Notes: generated from the sequence alone by a model not told the origin. A stretch of 64,000 nt of DNA from Flammeovirgaceae bacterium UBA2786 (GCA_002352225.1 DEIA01000031.1:14320-78319), one strand, 5' to 3'; counted from the stretch's first letter, positions 25,204-34,228 are shown. Translations and numbers: made by a program.

Positions 25204-26934
25204 ATGTCGCAACCTAACGCTAAAGTTTCACTTCGATCCGTATTTAAAACCATCATATGGCCTCGCAGAAAACTAATTTTTATAGGCCTCATCCTTATTC
25301 TTATCAGCCGTACGGCAGGTCTGGTACCGCCCTGGGCTACCAAACCCTTTATGGACGATATTCTGGTAAACCGCGAAATGGATAAACTACCATTTTTGCT
25401 TACCCTTCTTACTATTGCCATTCTTGTGCAGGCCGTAACTTCTTATGCCCTTACTAAGATTCTAAGTGTAGAAGCACAGCATTTGATTTCGGTGTTGCGT
25501 GCAAAAGTTCAAAAACACTTACTGCGTTTGCCTATTCGTTTTTTCGACAATCAAAAATCCGGGGCGCTGGTATCGCGGGTAATGAATGATGTTGAGGGTG
25601 TGCGTAACTTAGTAGGAACCGGGCTGGTGCAACTGGTAGGTGGTGTGCTTACAGCCCTTATCTCGGTTATATTTTTAATTTACATTAATCCATGGATGAC
25701 CTTATTTGTGCTTTTGCCCATGTCCATTTTCGGAGTAATTACGTTAAAAACATTCGCTGTTATCAGGCCTGTATTTCGCGAGCGCGGTAAAATAACAGCC
25801 GATGTAACCGGAAGACTTACCGAAACCCTGAATGGCATACGGGTAATTAAAGGCTTTAATGCCGAACCGCAAGAAATAAAAGTATTTGAAAATGGAGTAG
25901 AGCAACTCTTTAAAAACATTAAAAAGAGTTTAACCAGTACCAGTTTTGTTACCAGTGCCGGAACATTTTTAGTAGGCCTGGCCAGTGTAGGCATAATGGG
26001 GCTAAGTGGTTATTTCCAACTAAGCGCTGGCGACTTCTTACAGTTTACCATGTTTATGGTGTTTATGATTGCGCCTATTGTGCAAATGAGTAACATCGGC
26101 AGCCAGTTAACCGAAGCTTTTGCAGGATTAGATCGCACCGAGGAATTAATGAACATGCCGGTAGAAGATGATGGAACCCACCGCACCTTACAAATCGGAA
26201 ACATAAAAGGCGATTTTGAGTTTAACGATGTATCGTTTGCGTATGAAGAGGGTAAGCCCGTATTGAAAAACATTTCATTCTCCGCCCCCGCAGGAAGTGT
26301 TACCGCATTAGTGGGTACATCGGGTTCGGGCAAAACTACTATTGCCGGATTGGTTGCCACCTTTCTTAATCCTGACAGCGGAACCATCACGCTTGACGGT
26401 ACCGATCTTTCAAAAATTTCCCTTGGCAGTTACCGCAATCAGTTAGGTGTAGTGTTGCAAGATGATTTTCTCTTTGAAGGTACCATTCGCGAGAACATTT
26501 TATTTCCAAGGCCCAACGCAACAGAAGATGAATTACAGCAAGCTGTAAAAGCTGCCTTTGTAAGTGAGTTTACCAATCGTTTTGAACACGGTTTAGATAC
26601 TATAATTGGCGAGCGGGGTGTAAAACTTTCGGGCGGCCAACGCCAACGTATTGCCATTGCCCGCGCTATTCTCGCAAATCCTCGCGTTCTTATATTAGAC
26701 GAAGCCACCTCAAACCTTGATACCGAGAGCGAAAGCTTTATTCAGGAAAGTTTACGAACCCTGATGCAAGGACGCACCACTTTTGTAATTGCGCACCGCC
26801 TTAGTACTATCCGCCAGGCTAACCAGATTCTGGTTATTGAAACGGGACAAATTCAGGAACGAGGAACCCATGATGAACTGATTGCCAGACAAGGCCGCTA
26901 TTATCAACTCTATACGTATCAGGCAAGGATCTAA
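25204..26934 (+). CDS. ABC exporter, fused permease-ATPase (MsbA/MDR type)
   Basis: 576 residues. The N-terminal ~310 hold six membrane helices of an ABC type-1 exporter (LIFIGLILILISRTAGLVPP opens helix 1; HLLRLPIRFFDNQKSGALVSRVMND is the classic coupling region). The ATPase has Walker A GTSGSGKT at about 371-378, a Q-loop (LGVVLQDDFLFEGTIRENI), the signature LSGGQRQRIAIARAIL, Walker B LILDEATSNLD and the H-loop IAHRLSTI. It would work as a homodimer at the inner membrane. Whether it flips lipid A core or exports other lipids or drugs is not decidable from sequence. Confidence 0.92.
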   Translation: MSQPNAKVSLRSVFKTIIWPRRKLIFIGLILILISRTAGLVPPWATKPFMDDILVNREMDKLPFLLTLLTIAILVQAVTSYALTKILSVEAQHLISVLRAKVQKHLLRLPIRFFDNQKSGALVSRVMNDVEGVRNLVGTGLVQLVGGVLTALISVIFLIYINPWMTLFVLLPMSIFGVITLKTFAVIRPVFRERGKITADVTGRLTETLNGIRVIKGFNAEPQEIKVFENGVEQLFKNIKKSLTSTSFVTSAGTFLVGLASVGIMGLSGYFQLSAGDFLQFTMFMVFMIAPIVQMSNIGSQLTEAFAGLDRTEELMNMPVEDDGTHRTLQIGNIKGDFEFNDVSFAYEEGKPVLKNISFSAPAGSVTALVGTSGSGKTTIAGLVATFLNPDSGTITLDGTDLSKISLGSYRNQLGVVLQDDFLFEGTIRENILFPRPNATEDELQQAVKAAFVSEFTNRFEHGLDTIIGERGVKLSGGQRQRIAIARAILANPRVLILDEATSNLDTESESFIQESLRTLMQGRTTFVIAHRLSTIRQANQILVIETGQIQERGTHDELIARQGRYYQLYTYQARI

Positions 26935-27019
26935 TGCTGTTTGCCAGTTTGTAGAGGTTATAGTAATAAAGCAGGCCATAATGACTTGTTTTTAGGAAGT
27001 TATGATCTCTTTTTAAGAC

Positions 27020-27038
27020 AAAAAGTCCTGAAAAAGTC
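27020..27038 (+). repeat. Phased direct repeat upstream of hsp20
   Basis: AAAAAGTC occurs at 27020-27027 and again at 27031-27038, 11 nt apart (about one helical turn), just upstream of a -7-like TACTTTTC at 27046-27053. This layout would suit an activator site. Confidence 0.35.
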
Positions 27039-27063
27039 ATCGGCATACTTTTCACAGGTACCC

Positions 27064-27088
27064 AACATGTGACTTTAAAACACATGTT
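27064..27088. promoter_or_regulatory. Inverted repeat with 9-nt spacer in the hsp20 leader
   Basis: AACATGTG, nine nucleotides (ACTTTAAAA), CACATGTT: perfect 8-bp arms ending 22 nt before the hsp20 ATG. The 9-nt spacing recalls the CIRCE operator of heat-shock genes, but the arm sequence is different. It could be a repressor site or an RNA hairpin. Confidence 0.55.
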
Positions 27089-27110
27089 AAACCTTAAAAA
27101 AATTAATATT

Positions 27111-27539
27111 ATGAGCATCATCCGTTATAATCCCAACGATTTCGCACCAACATCTTTTAGTGCTTTGGTTGATCGTCTTTTCAACGATTCGATTACACGC
27201 TCTGGTGGTTCTGCCTTCGTGCCTAAAACCGATGTAATTGAAACCACCACGGCTTTTGAAGTTCACCTGGCCGTACCCGGGCTTAACAAGGAAGACTTTA
27301 CCCTTGAAGTGAACGACAACTCTCTTACCATAAGTGGTGAGCGCAAATTCCAGAACGAAAAGAAAGAAAAAAATTATCACGCAATCGAAACGCATTTTGG
27401 TTCTTTTAGTCGTTCGTTTACCCTTCCCGAAAATGTAGATGCTACAAAAATTAGTGCCCGTTATAACAATGGCATTCTGGAAGTAAGTATTCCGAAAGAC
27501 GAAAAGAAAGTTTTAAAGCAGAGCATTAAAGTAAGCTAA
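27111..27539 (+). CDS. Small heat-shock protein (Hsp20/alpha-crystallin)
   Basis: 142 residues from the ATG at 27111; an upstream in-frame start at 27069 lies inside the inverted repeat. An alpha-crystallin domain spans about 38-140: AFVPKTDVIETTTAFEVHLAVPGLNKEDFTLEVNDNSLTISGER, then GSFSRSFTLPENVDATKISARYNNGILEVSIPK, which contains the conserved A-x-x-x-n-G-v-L motif. It acts as an ATP-independent holdase. A terminator follows at 27565, so it is probably monocistronic. Confidence 0.93.
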   Translation: MSIIRYNPNDFAPTSFSALVDRLFNDSITRSGGSAFVPKTDVIETTTAFEVHLAVPGLNKEDFTLEVNDNSLTISGERKFQNEKKEKNYHAIETHFGSFSRSFTLPENVDATKISARYNNGILEVSIPKDEKKVLKQSIKVS

Positions 27540-27564
27540 GAGTAGCTGAGTTAGGTTGGGTTAG

Positions 27565-27596
27565 GCGTCTCTTCTTAAAACGGAGAGGCGCTTTTT
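27565..27596 (+). terminator. Rho-independent terminator after hsp20
   Basis: GCGTCTCTTC (27565-27574) pairs with GGAGAGGCGC (27582-27591) as a 10-bp stem with two G-U pairs and a 7-nt loop, followed by TTTTT. Confidence 0.8.
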
Positions 27597-27688
27597 ATTG
27601 CGTATGTGTCTATACCCTAAAAAAACTCCTTTGGTTTACTTCTCCTTATCTTACAGAAACCGTACCTTACCTGTAAAGTGAGACGGTT

Positions 27689-29119
27689 ATGAAGCGTTTG
27701 TTATTAATATTATTAGTGGCCTGTGCCGCCTTTATTGGAGCCATTACAGGTTCAATATTTACCTTAAAGTATTTTGATGGTGGCCCTGCCTACACTTCCA
27801 TCGAAGAAAGGCAAAATCTGAAACTTACAAACTACGCTGCAGATACGGTTCAGTATCGAAACGTTATTCCTATCAACTTTCAGACGGCCGCCAAATTAGT
27901 TACACCGGCTGTGGTACACATAAGCACTATTTATGGTGGCGGGCGATTTAGTTTAAATGCATTAGAACAATATCTTAATCCTCATTCTCAATCATCTGGC
28001 TCGGGTGTTATTATTTCTGATGATGGCTATATTGTAACCAACAACCATGTAATTGAAAACGCTAACTCCATAGAGATAACCTTACATAACAATCAACGTT
28101 TTTTTGCCAAGTTGGTGGGGCAAGATCCAAACACCGATCTGGCCCTGCTTAAAATAAAAGCACACGATCTTCCCTTTGTAAAATATGGCAACTCTGACGA
28201 TGTATCTGCGGGCGAATGGGTATTGGCCATTGGAAACCCTTTTAATCTGAACTCTACTGTAACAGCTGGTATTGTAAGTGCAAAGGCGCGAAACATCGAC
28301 ATCTTGAGAAATCAAAATAACCTTCAAATTGAGTCATTCATACAAACCGATGCGGCCGTTAACCCGGGCAACAGCGGTGGCGCGCTGGTAAACTTAAAAG
28401 GTGAGTTGATTGGTATTAACTCTGCCATTGCCACAGCAACTGGAAGTTTTGATGGTTATTCGTTTGCAATACCCGTTAGCCTGGTAAAAAAAATCATGGA
28501 TGACCTGCTGGAGTTTGGCTCTGTACAACGTGGTTTGCTGGGCGTGCAAATTAATAATGTAACACCCAACCTTGCTGAAAACCGAAACCTGAATGTGGTA
28601 CAAGGCGTATTTGTTAGTTTGGTAAACAAAGGCAGTGCAGCCGAATCTTCAGGAATTGAACCAGGCGATGTGATTGTGGCTATTGATAATCATCCGGTAG
28701 CGGGTGTATCTGAATTGCAGGAATGGGTTGCACGCAAACGACCAGGCCAATCGGTAATAGTAAAATACCTGCGCAATGGTGTTGAAAAAGAAGTACTGGC
28801 CAAATTAAAAAACTTCGAAGGTTCTGAAACAATGCGCGAACGGGAAGTTAGGTATGAACTGGAAGGCGCTCAATTTGAAGATGTACCGTACTCGCAGCTA
28901 ACCGAATTAAATCTTGATGGAGGAGTATTAATAAAAAAGCTGGATCATGGAAAATGGAAAACGGCAGGCGTAAAAGAAAACATGATTATTACTCATATTG
29001 ATAAAGTAGCCATTGATAATGTGAAGGATCTTAACCGCGCCATGGAAATGAAAAAAGGCGGGGTATTGATTGAAGGTTTGTGGCATGGCGAAAAACAAGC
29101 CATTGGGTTGGAATGGTAA
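27689..29119 (+). CDS. HtrA/DegP-type periplasmic serine protease
   Basis: 476 residues with an N-terminal signal or anchor (MKRLLLILLVACAAFIGAITGSIF). The trypsin-like domain shows the full catalytic triad: His in IVTNNHVIENA, Asp in NTDLALLKI, Ser in NPGNSGGALVN. One clear PDZ domain follows (RGLLGVQINNVTPNLA, AAESSGIEPGDVIVAIDNHPV), and a second degenerate PDZ-like region ends the protein (MIITHIDKVAIDNVKDLNRAM). It degrades or refolds damaged envelope proteins and sits downstream of hsp20, another stress gene, though a terminator separates them. Confidence 0.93.
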   Translation: MKRLLLILLVACAAFIGAITGSIFTLKYFDGGPAYTSIEERQNLKLTNYAADTVQYRNVIPINFQTAAKLVTPAVVHISTIYGGGRFSLNALEQYLNPHSQSSGSGVIISDDGYIVTNNHVIENANSIEITLHNNQRFFAKLVGQDPNTDLALLKIKAHDLPFVKYGNSDDVSAGEWVLAIGNPFNLNSTVTAGIVSAKARNIDILRNQNNLQIESFIQTDAAVNPGNSGGALVNLKGELIGINSAIATATGSFDGYSFAIPVSLVKKIMDDLLEFGSVQRGLLGVQINNVTPNLAENRNLNVVQGVFVSLVNKGSAAESSGIEPGDVIVAIDNHPVAGVSELQEWVARKRPGQSVIVKYLRNGVEKEVLAKLKNFEGSETMREREVRYELEGAQFEDVPYSQLTELNLDGGVLIKKLDHGKWKTAGVKENMIITHIDKVAIDNVKDLNRAMEMKKGGVLIEGLWHGEKQAIGLEW

Positions 29120-29150
29120 ACTTCTTAGTTTTACGGCAATCATTCTACCT

Positions 29151-30692
29151 ATGAAAAACTTTGGAATTGCAGAAGCGCTCGAAAAGCTTGGAATAAGAAA
29201 GTCGAACCCCGGAACATCAACCGGGCAAAAATGGCTTCGTACTAAAGGCAAAGCCATAGCCTCCTACTCGCCAGCCGATGGAAAACTAATCGGTTCTGTA
29301 TTGGCTACCGATGAGGTTGCATTCGATAAAGTTGTAAAGCAAGCGCATACAGCTTTTCTTGAGTGGCGACTGGTACCAGCACCCAAACGCGGAGAAATTG
29401 TACGGCAGATTGGCGAGGCTTTGCGTAAATACAAAGAACCGCTCGGCAAACTTGTTTCGTACGAAATGGGTAAGTCTTACCAGGAAGGGCTGGGCGAAGT
29501 TCAGGAGATGATCGACATATGCGATTTTGCCGTTGGTTTATCGCGGCAATTGCATGGCTTAACCATGCATTCTGAAAGACCCCAACATCGTATGTACGAA
29601 CAGTACCATCCGCTGGGCGTAGTAGGAATTATTTCGGCTTTTAACTTTCCGGTGGCGGTGTGGTCGTGGAATGCAATGATTGCCTGGGTGTGTGGCGATA
29701 CCTGCATTTGGAAACCCTCTGAGAAAACTCCTTTATGTGGTATAGCCTGCCAGCATATTGTAAATCGAGTATTTAAAAAGAATGGTGTACCCGAAGGAGT
29801 GAGTTGCCTTGTGAATGGCGATTACAAAATAGGGCAACAGATGTCGGCACATGAACAAATTCCACTTGTTTCAGCAACCGGAAGCACGCGCATGGGTAAA
29901 GCGGTTGGTAAAACAGTAGCCGAACGATTGGGGCGCGCATTGCTGGAACTGGGTGGCAACAATGCCATCATCATCTCCGAACATGCCAACCTTGAGATGG
30001 CTATTCGGGGTGCGTTGTTTGGCGCAGTAGGTACCGCAGGACAACGGTGTACTACAACCCGAAGACTTATCATCCACGAAAGTGTATACGATTCTGTAAC
30101 CGAAAAATTAAAGCAGGCGTACAAACAATTAAATATTGGTAACCCGCTGGATCAAAACAACCATGTAGGCCCTCTTATTGATACGCTGGCCGTAAAAGCG
30201 TATCGTCATGCTTTGCAACAGGTTAAAGTACAAGGAGGAAAATTTTTGGTTGCAGGAGGAGTTTTGAAGGGCAAAGGTTTTGAATCGGGGTGTTATGTAA
30301 AACCAGCTATTGCCGAAGTAAAGAACGAATTTGAAATTGTACAGCACGAAACATTTGCACCCATTTTATATCTGATTAAATATAAAACCCTTAACGAAGC
30401 CCTTGCTTATCAGAACGGAGTAAAGCAAGGCCTTTCCTCAGCCATAATGACAACCCGCATACACGAGATGGAAAAATTCCTATCTCATGCCGGCTCAGAT
30501 TGTGGTATTGCCAACGTAAACATTGGCACATCGGGAGCAGAAATTGGCGGAGCCTTTGGTGGCGAAAAAGAAACCGGTGGCGGGCGCGAATCCGGGTCTG
30601 ATGCCTGGAGAGTTTACATGCGCAGGCAAACCAATACCATTAATTTTGGAGACTCATTGCCCCTTGCACAGGGAATAAAGTTTGATCTGTAG
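29151..30692 (+). CDS. Aldehyde dehydrogenase, ALDH7 (alpha-aminoadipic semialdehyde) type
   Basis: 513 residues from the ATG at 29151; an upstream in-frame ATG at 29070 overlaps the protease gene by 50 nt and adds no conserved residues. Catalytic Cys is in VGTAGQRCTTTRRLI and Glu in LELGGNNAIII; the cofactor region is VVGIISAFNFPVAVWSWN. The C-TTTRR context is characteristic of the ALDH7/antiquitin group, which oxidises alpha-aminoadipate semialdehyde in lysine degradation. No other lysine catabolic gene is nearby, so the substrate is inferred. Confidence 0.88.
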   Translation: MKNFGIAEALEKLGIRKSNPGTSTGQKWLRTKGKAIASYSPADGKLIGSVLATDEVAFDKVVKQAHTAFLEWRLVPAPKRGEIVRQIGEALRKYKEPLGKLVSYEMGKSYQEGLGEVQEMIDICDFAVGLSRQLHGLTMHSERPQHRMYEQYHPLGVVGIISAFNFPVAVWSWNAMIAWVCGDTCIWKPSEKTPLCGIACQHIVNRVFKKNGVPEGVSCLVNGDYKIGQQMSAHEQIPLVSATGSTRMGKAVGKTVAERLGRALLELGGNNAIIISEHANLEMAIRGALFGAVGTAGQRCTTTRRLIIHESVYDSVTEKLKQAYKQLNIGNPLDQNNHVGPLIDTLAVKAYRHALQQVKVQGGKFLVAGGVLKGKGFESGCYVKPAIAEVKNEFEIVQHETFAPILYLIKYKTLNEALAYQNGVKQGLSSAIMTTRIHEMEKFLSHAGSDCGIANVNIGTSGAEIGGAFGGEKETGGGRESGSDAWRVYMRRQTNTINFGDSLPLAQGIKFDL

Positions 30693-30735
30693 TTTGAGTT
30701 GTAAAAAAGTAGTAATGGGGCTATCTTTAAAATCT

Positions 30736-30743
30736 TACTTTTG
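30736..30743 (+). promoter_or_regulatory. -7 box TACTTTTG close to the receiver gene
   Basis: An exact TAnnTTTG match ending 8 nt before the ATG at 30752, implying a very short or absent leader. No -33 TTG at standard spacing. Confidence 0.4.
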
Positions 30744-30751
30744 CACTAACC

Positions 30752-31159
30752 ATGGCTAATTCAAAATTTCGTATTGTAATGCTCATTGATGACAATGAGA
30801 TTGATAACCTGATCAATCAAAAAATGATTGAAGCTGCAGCCATTACACAACATATTTACACCCACACCGGGGCTAAGAGTGCTATCGAGTTTTTACGCAA
30901 TATCGAAAAACTTGAAGTAGCAGATAAAGTGCTGCCCGACCTTATCTTTCTGGATATTGATATGCCTTTAATGGATGGCTTTCAGTTTTTAGACGAGTTT
31001 GAAAAATTCGGAGCATTGGTTAAAAAGAAGTGTAAAATTGTAATGCTTACTTCTTCTATTAATCCACAGGACTTTAATAAATCGAAAAAATACCACAGCG
31101 TGAAACAATACCTCAACAAGCCTCTTTCGCACGAAAGTATTTTGAGTATTAATGTGTAG
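30752..31159 (+). CDS. Single-domain response regulator (receiver only)
   Basis: 135 residues, a CheY-like receiver with no output domain. Acidic pair D13-D14 (LIDDNEID), phospho-acceptor D68 in PDLIFLDIDMP, threonine in IVMLTSS, lysine in LNKPL. Extended loops around residues 50-60 are typical of the Bacteroidota lone-receiver family that pairs with hybrid kinases. No kinase gene is nearby, so the partner is unknown. Confidence 0.9.
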   Translation: MANSKFRIVMLIDDNEIDNLINQKMIEAAAITQHIYTHTGAKSAIEFLRNIEKLEVADKVLPDLIFLDIDMPLMDGFQFLDEFEKFGALVKKKCKIVMLTSSINPQDFNKSKKYHSVKQYLNKPLSHESILSINV

Positions 31160-31230
31160 GTATTTTCCGTCAAATCAAAAATCACCGGTTAAAATTAATT
31201 TTAAAGTATTGCCCTGTAAGAGCAATATAT

Positions 31231-31262
31231 TATTAGCACCGGGTGCCAGCCCGCTGCTAATA
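31231..31262. repeat. REP-like hairpin 1
   Basis: TATTAGCA/TGCTAATA (8 bp) enclose CGGG/CCCG around TGCCAG, with one C-C mismatch. It is similar in plan to 31447-31478: a GC-rich core flanked by TTAGC/GCTAA. Confidence 0.6.
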
Positions 31263-31446
31263 GATAATAAGTAAAGTCGTGCCGACTGCTGACAGAATTT
31301 AAAATAATGAATTGATTTCGGCATGGAGCACGATGCACTTTCTTAAGCAAGCATTCAGAAACCCGTTCTATTGCCGTTGGAGGTTGCGTGCTGAAAAAAA
31401 TTAGATTTCAAACGCAACGAGTAGTCAGCACGATTCGCCTGAAATT

Positions 31447-31478
31447 CTTTAGCCCCGGGCTGTCACCCGGGGCTAAAG
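31447..31478. repeat. REP-like hairpin 2
   Basis: CTTTAGCCCCGGG and CCCGGGGCTAAAG form a perfect 13-bp stem around CTGTCA. It ends 7 nt before the foldback element copy 2. TGCTGAC/GTCAGCA segments between it and hairpin 1 lie in inverted orientation, suggesting a paired REP unit. Confidence 0.7.
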
Positions 31479-31485
31479 TTATAGC

Positions 31486-31614
31486 GAGGCTGTCTCAAAA
31501 GTCGTTCTGTCATCGCGGATTTGTTCCGCGATCTCGATTTCGTGGTACTAAACGAGATTCCGGCACAAGGCCGGAATGACATTCCAATCTTAATTTGACT
31601 TTTGAGACAGCCTC
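31486..31614. repeat. Foldback (MITE-like) repeat, copy 2
   Basis: 129 nt, differing from 15256-15383 at only a handful of positions. Here the terminal inverted repeats are perfect over 18 bp (GAGGCTGTCTCAAAAGTC and its complement). The internal hairpins ATCGCGGA/TCCGCGAT (31512-31532) and ATTCCGGC/GCCGGAAT (31557-31577) are conserved, whereas the middle stem carries an A-to-C change. No transposase gene is present in the window. The rest of the 31160-31760 gap is AT-rich and non-coding as far as I can see. Confidence 0.85.
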
Positions 31615-31760
31615 TGAGACAGAAAGTCAATACCCTCTTTTAAGGAATCTCGAAAAACATTTATTTAAAATGGAATTTGCAAGATGTATTAGAAAAATCA
31701 ATGTTAACCGGACACTAATAATTTGTGATTACTGATTTGTGATTTTAGACTTATCCGAAC

Positions 31761-33629
31761 TCACCATCCTATTCCGTAATCCTCGCCATGGTTACTCGAT
31801 CCGCCCCAGAAACTCCCATGTTTCCAATCAAAGTAAATAGCATTAATGGGACCGCTGGTACGATCGTCAAACCGCAATCTGTAACCCATACCCTGTAGCT
31901 CTTTGCGCACATACGGTGGTGTACTATCATGCAACAACATATTACCATACTTAGGTTTCCGATCTTCCCCTCCTAAGGATAACCAAAGCTGATCGGTATT
32001 AATATTGGGGGCCTCGGTTGCTTCCTGCACTGTCATACCAAACTCTACCACATTCAAAAAGAACTGTAACAGGTTCTGATCTTGCGTATCACCACCCTGC
32101 ACGGCAAATGACAAAAAGGGTTTTCCATCTTTAAGGGCAAGGGTTGGTGTTAAAGTTACACGCGGCCGTTTGCCGGGTTCTACTACATTGTATGGATTCT
32201 CTTTCGGATCTGTTACAAAACTTTGCATTCGCTGACTAAGGCCTATTCCGGTTTTACCGGCTATGCAGGCGGGATTCCAACCACCACTTGGCGTAATAGA
32301 AACCACCCAGCCTTCCTTGTCGGCAGCCTCTACAGAAGTAGTACCCAGAAAAACCTGATTCAGATAATCTTCTGAAAGCGGTGAAGTATAGGTTGTGTTA
32401 GCTGCCTGCGACCATTGCTTAAGGTAATCTTTGTATGGGTTGGTTTTGCCTTCAAACGGATACGGATCGCCCGGCCCGGTTTTGGTATCGTTGCGTTCCC
32501 AATTAATAGCCTTCACCCGTTCTTTTGCATATTCTTTAGAGAGTAAGCCTTTAATGGGTTCTTCCGGTGCAAAGTACGGATCACCATAATAAAAATCACG
32601 ATCGGCAAACGTAAGGTTCATTACCTGGTAAAGCGTGTGTATGTACTTAGCAGAATTGAAACCCATTGCCTTCAAATCCATCTGCTCGAGCATATTCAGT
32701 GCTTGTAACATTACGGGGCCTTGTGTCCACTGTTGCATTTTATACACTTCAATACCTTTATAGTTTACACTCAGTGGTTCTTCGGTTATCACTTTCCAAT
32801 TGGCCAAATCTTTCTCTGTAATCAGGCCGCCTTGTTCTTGTGTACCGCGTGCAATTTCTTTCGCTATGTCGCCCTTATAAAAGCGATCGTATGCGGCATA
32901 GATGGCTTCCTTACGGGATTTACCTTTCTTTAAAGCCTGTTGCTCGGTTTCTACCAGTTTCTGCAGAGTGGCCAACAAATCTTTTTGTACAAAAATTTCT
33001 CCCGCTACAGGAGCTTCCCGTTTTTCACCCAGGTGTGGAAGAAAAATTGTTTTTGAATAGGGCCATTGCTTTATGGTTTCCTTCGAACGTTCAAAACTGT
33101 TTGCGGTTTGTGCCTCTATGGGGTAACCCTCGGCCAACTGCATGGCTGGTGCAAGTACCTCCTTCAAACTCATGGTTCCGTACTCGGCCAGCATGACCAT
33201 TAATCCACCCGGTGTACCCGGTGTTACAGCCGCTAACGGGCCATACTGCGGTGGATAATTCATATTTTTTTCTTTAAAGAAATCGGCAGTAGCTCCGGTA
33301 GGTGCAACTCCTAATGCATTAATGGCAATTACTTTTTTTGTTTTCGGATTGTAAATCAGCGCTTGCGTTTCGCCACCCCAGCTCAACACATCAAACATGG
33401 TGCAGGTTGCAGCAAGCATAGCACACGATGCATCTACCGCATTGCCGCCTTTATTGAAAACCATTGCTCCGGCTGTAGCCGCCAAAGGTTTACCCGTTAT
33501 GGCCATCCAGTGTTTACCATGTAACGGAGCCTTTTGAGTGGTTACCGGTAAGTTGTTAAAAGACTGGGCCAGTGGTTTGTAATTAACAGCAGATACCAGT
33601 ATGCACAATAAAAGCAGTTTCAATTTCAT
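31761..33629 (-). CDS. Gamma-glutamyltransferase family protein
   Basis: 622 residues with a signal peptide (MKLKLLLLCILVSAVNYKPLAQ). The large-subunit half has AAGAMVFNKGGNAVDASCAM and GALAAVTPGTPGGLMVM-like motifs. The auto-processing and catalytic threonine is expected in LGTTSVEAADKEGWVVSITPSGGW, at the start of the small subunit, followed by GLSQRMQSF and the C-terminal FDDRTSGPINAIYFD. It would hydrolyse gamma-glutamyl bonds (for example glutathione) or amides such as acylated substrates in the periplasm. The canonical GGT motif T-T-H-F is replaced by T-T-S-V, so substrate preference may differ. Confidence 0.9.
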   Translation of the reverse strand: MKLKLLLLCILVSAVNYKPLAQSFNNLPVTTQKAPLHGKHWMAITGKPLAATAGAMVFNKGGNAVDASCAMLAATCTMFDVLSWGGETQALIYNPKTKKVIAINALGVAPTGATADFFKEKNMNYPPQYGPLAAVTPGTPGGLMVMLAEYGTMSLKEVLAPAMQLAEGYPIEAQTANSFERSKETIKQWPYSKTIFLPHLGEKREAPVAGEIFVQKDLLATLQKLVETEQQALKKGKSRKEAIYAAYDRFYKGDIAKEIARGTQEQGGLITEKDLANWKVITEEPLSVNYKGIEVYKMQQWTQGPVMLQALNMLEQMDLKAMGFNSAKYIHTLYQVMNLTFADRDFYYGDPYFAPEEPIKGLLSKEYAKERVKAINWERNDTKTGPGDPYPFEGKTNPYKDYLKQWSQAANTTYTSPLSEDYLNQVFLGTTSVEAADKEGWVVSITPSGGWNPACIAGKTGIGLSQRMQSFVTDPKENPYNVVEPGKRPRVTLTPTLALKDGKPFLSFAVQGGDTQDQNLLQFFLNVVEFGMTVQEATEAPNINTDQLWLSLGGEDRKPKYGNMLLHDSTPPYVRKELQGMGYRLRFDDRTSGPINAIYFDWKHGSFWGGSSNHGEDYGIGW

Positions 33630-33754
33630 ATCGTATTAGGTTTTAACTTCTTTGTAATTGATTACTTTCGGTACAGGTTAAAGGTACTACAACGCGGTGC
33701 GATAGAAAAGCAGCAGCGGTATGAAAGAATAATTGTTCCACTAACGGAAAAAAG

Positions 33755-34228
33755 ATGCACACCGAATTAATTACCCGGTTTTATACGGCTTTTCAGCAGC
33801 GCGACTGGCAGACCATGAACAGTTGTTACCATACCGAGGCTACTTTCTACGACCCGGTTTTCCGTAACCTTAGCAACAAAGAGGTGCGGGCTATGTGGCA
33901 CATGCTCTGTCTTAATGCAAGCGATTTTTCGCTTAATTTTTCGGGTGTTACTGGCAATGAAAAGTCTGGCGGATGCCGATGGGAAGCAACCTATACGTTT
34001 TCTAAAACCAGGCGCAAAGTGATAAACCGGATAACCGCTGCGTTTGAGTTTAAAGATGGTTTGATTTTGAAACACAACGACCGGTTCGACATCTGGTTAT
34101 GGAGCCGGCAGGCGCTTGGGCCAGGTGGTTTTTTACTGGGTTGGTCTGCCTTGATTCATAACAAAGTGAACCATACCGCACGCAAAAGCCTGGCCCGGTT
34201 TATAGCCGATCACCCCGAATATCAATAG
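33755..34228 (+). CDS. NTF2/SnoaL-like domain protein
   Basis: 157 residues. The N-terminus (LITRFYTAFQQRDWQTMNSCYHTEATFYDPVFRNL) and the sheet with TAAFEFKDGLILKHNDRFDIWLWSRQALG fit the NTF2-like cone fold, used by small isomerases, hydratases and binding proteins. No signal peptide. Its role is unknown; it stands alone between a divergent GGT gene and the second RRM gene. Confidence 0.85.
   Translation: MHTELITRFYTAFQQRDWQTMNSCYHTEATFYDPVFRNLSNKEVRAMWHMLCLNASDFSLNFSGVTGNEKSGGCRWEATYTFSKTRRKVINRITAAFEFKDGLILKHNDRFDIWLWSRQALGPGGFLLGWSALIHNKVNHTARKSLARFIADHPEYQ

Noticed and set aside
31388..31579. 63-codon open frame across REP hairpin 2 and the foldback element
   Set aside because: It reads straight through hairpin DNA, has no family resemblance and is an accident of the repeats.
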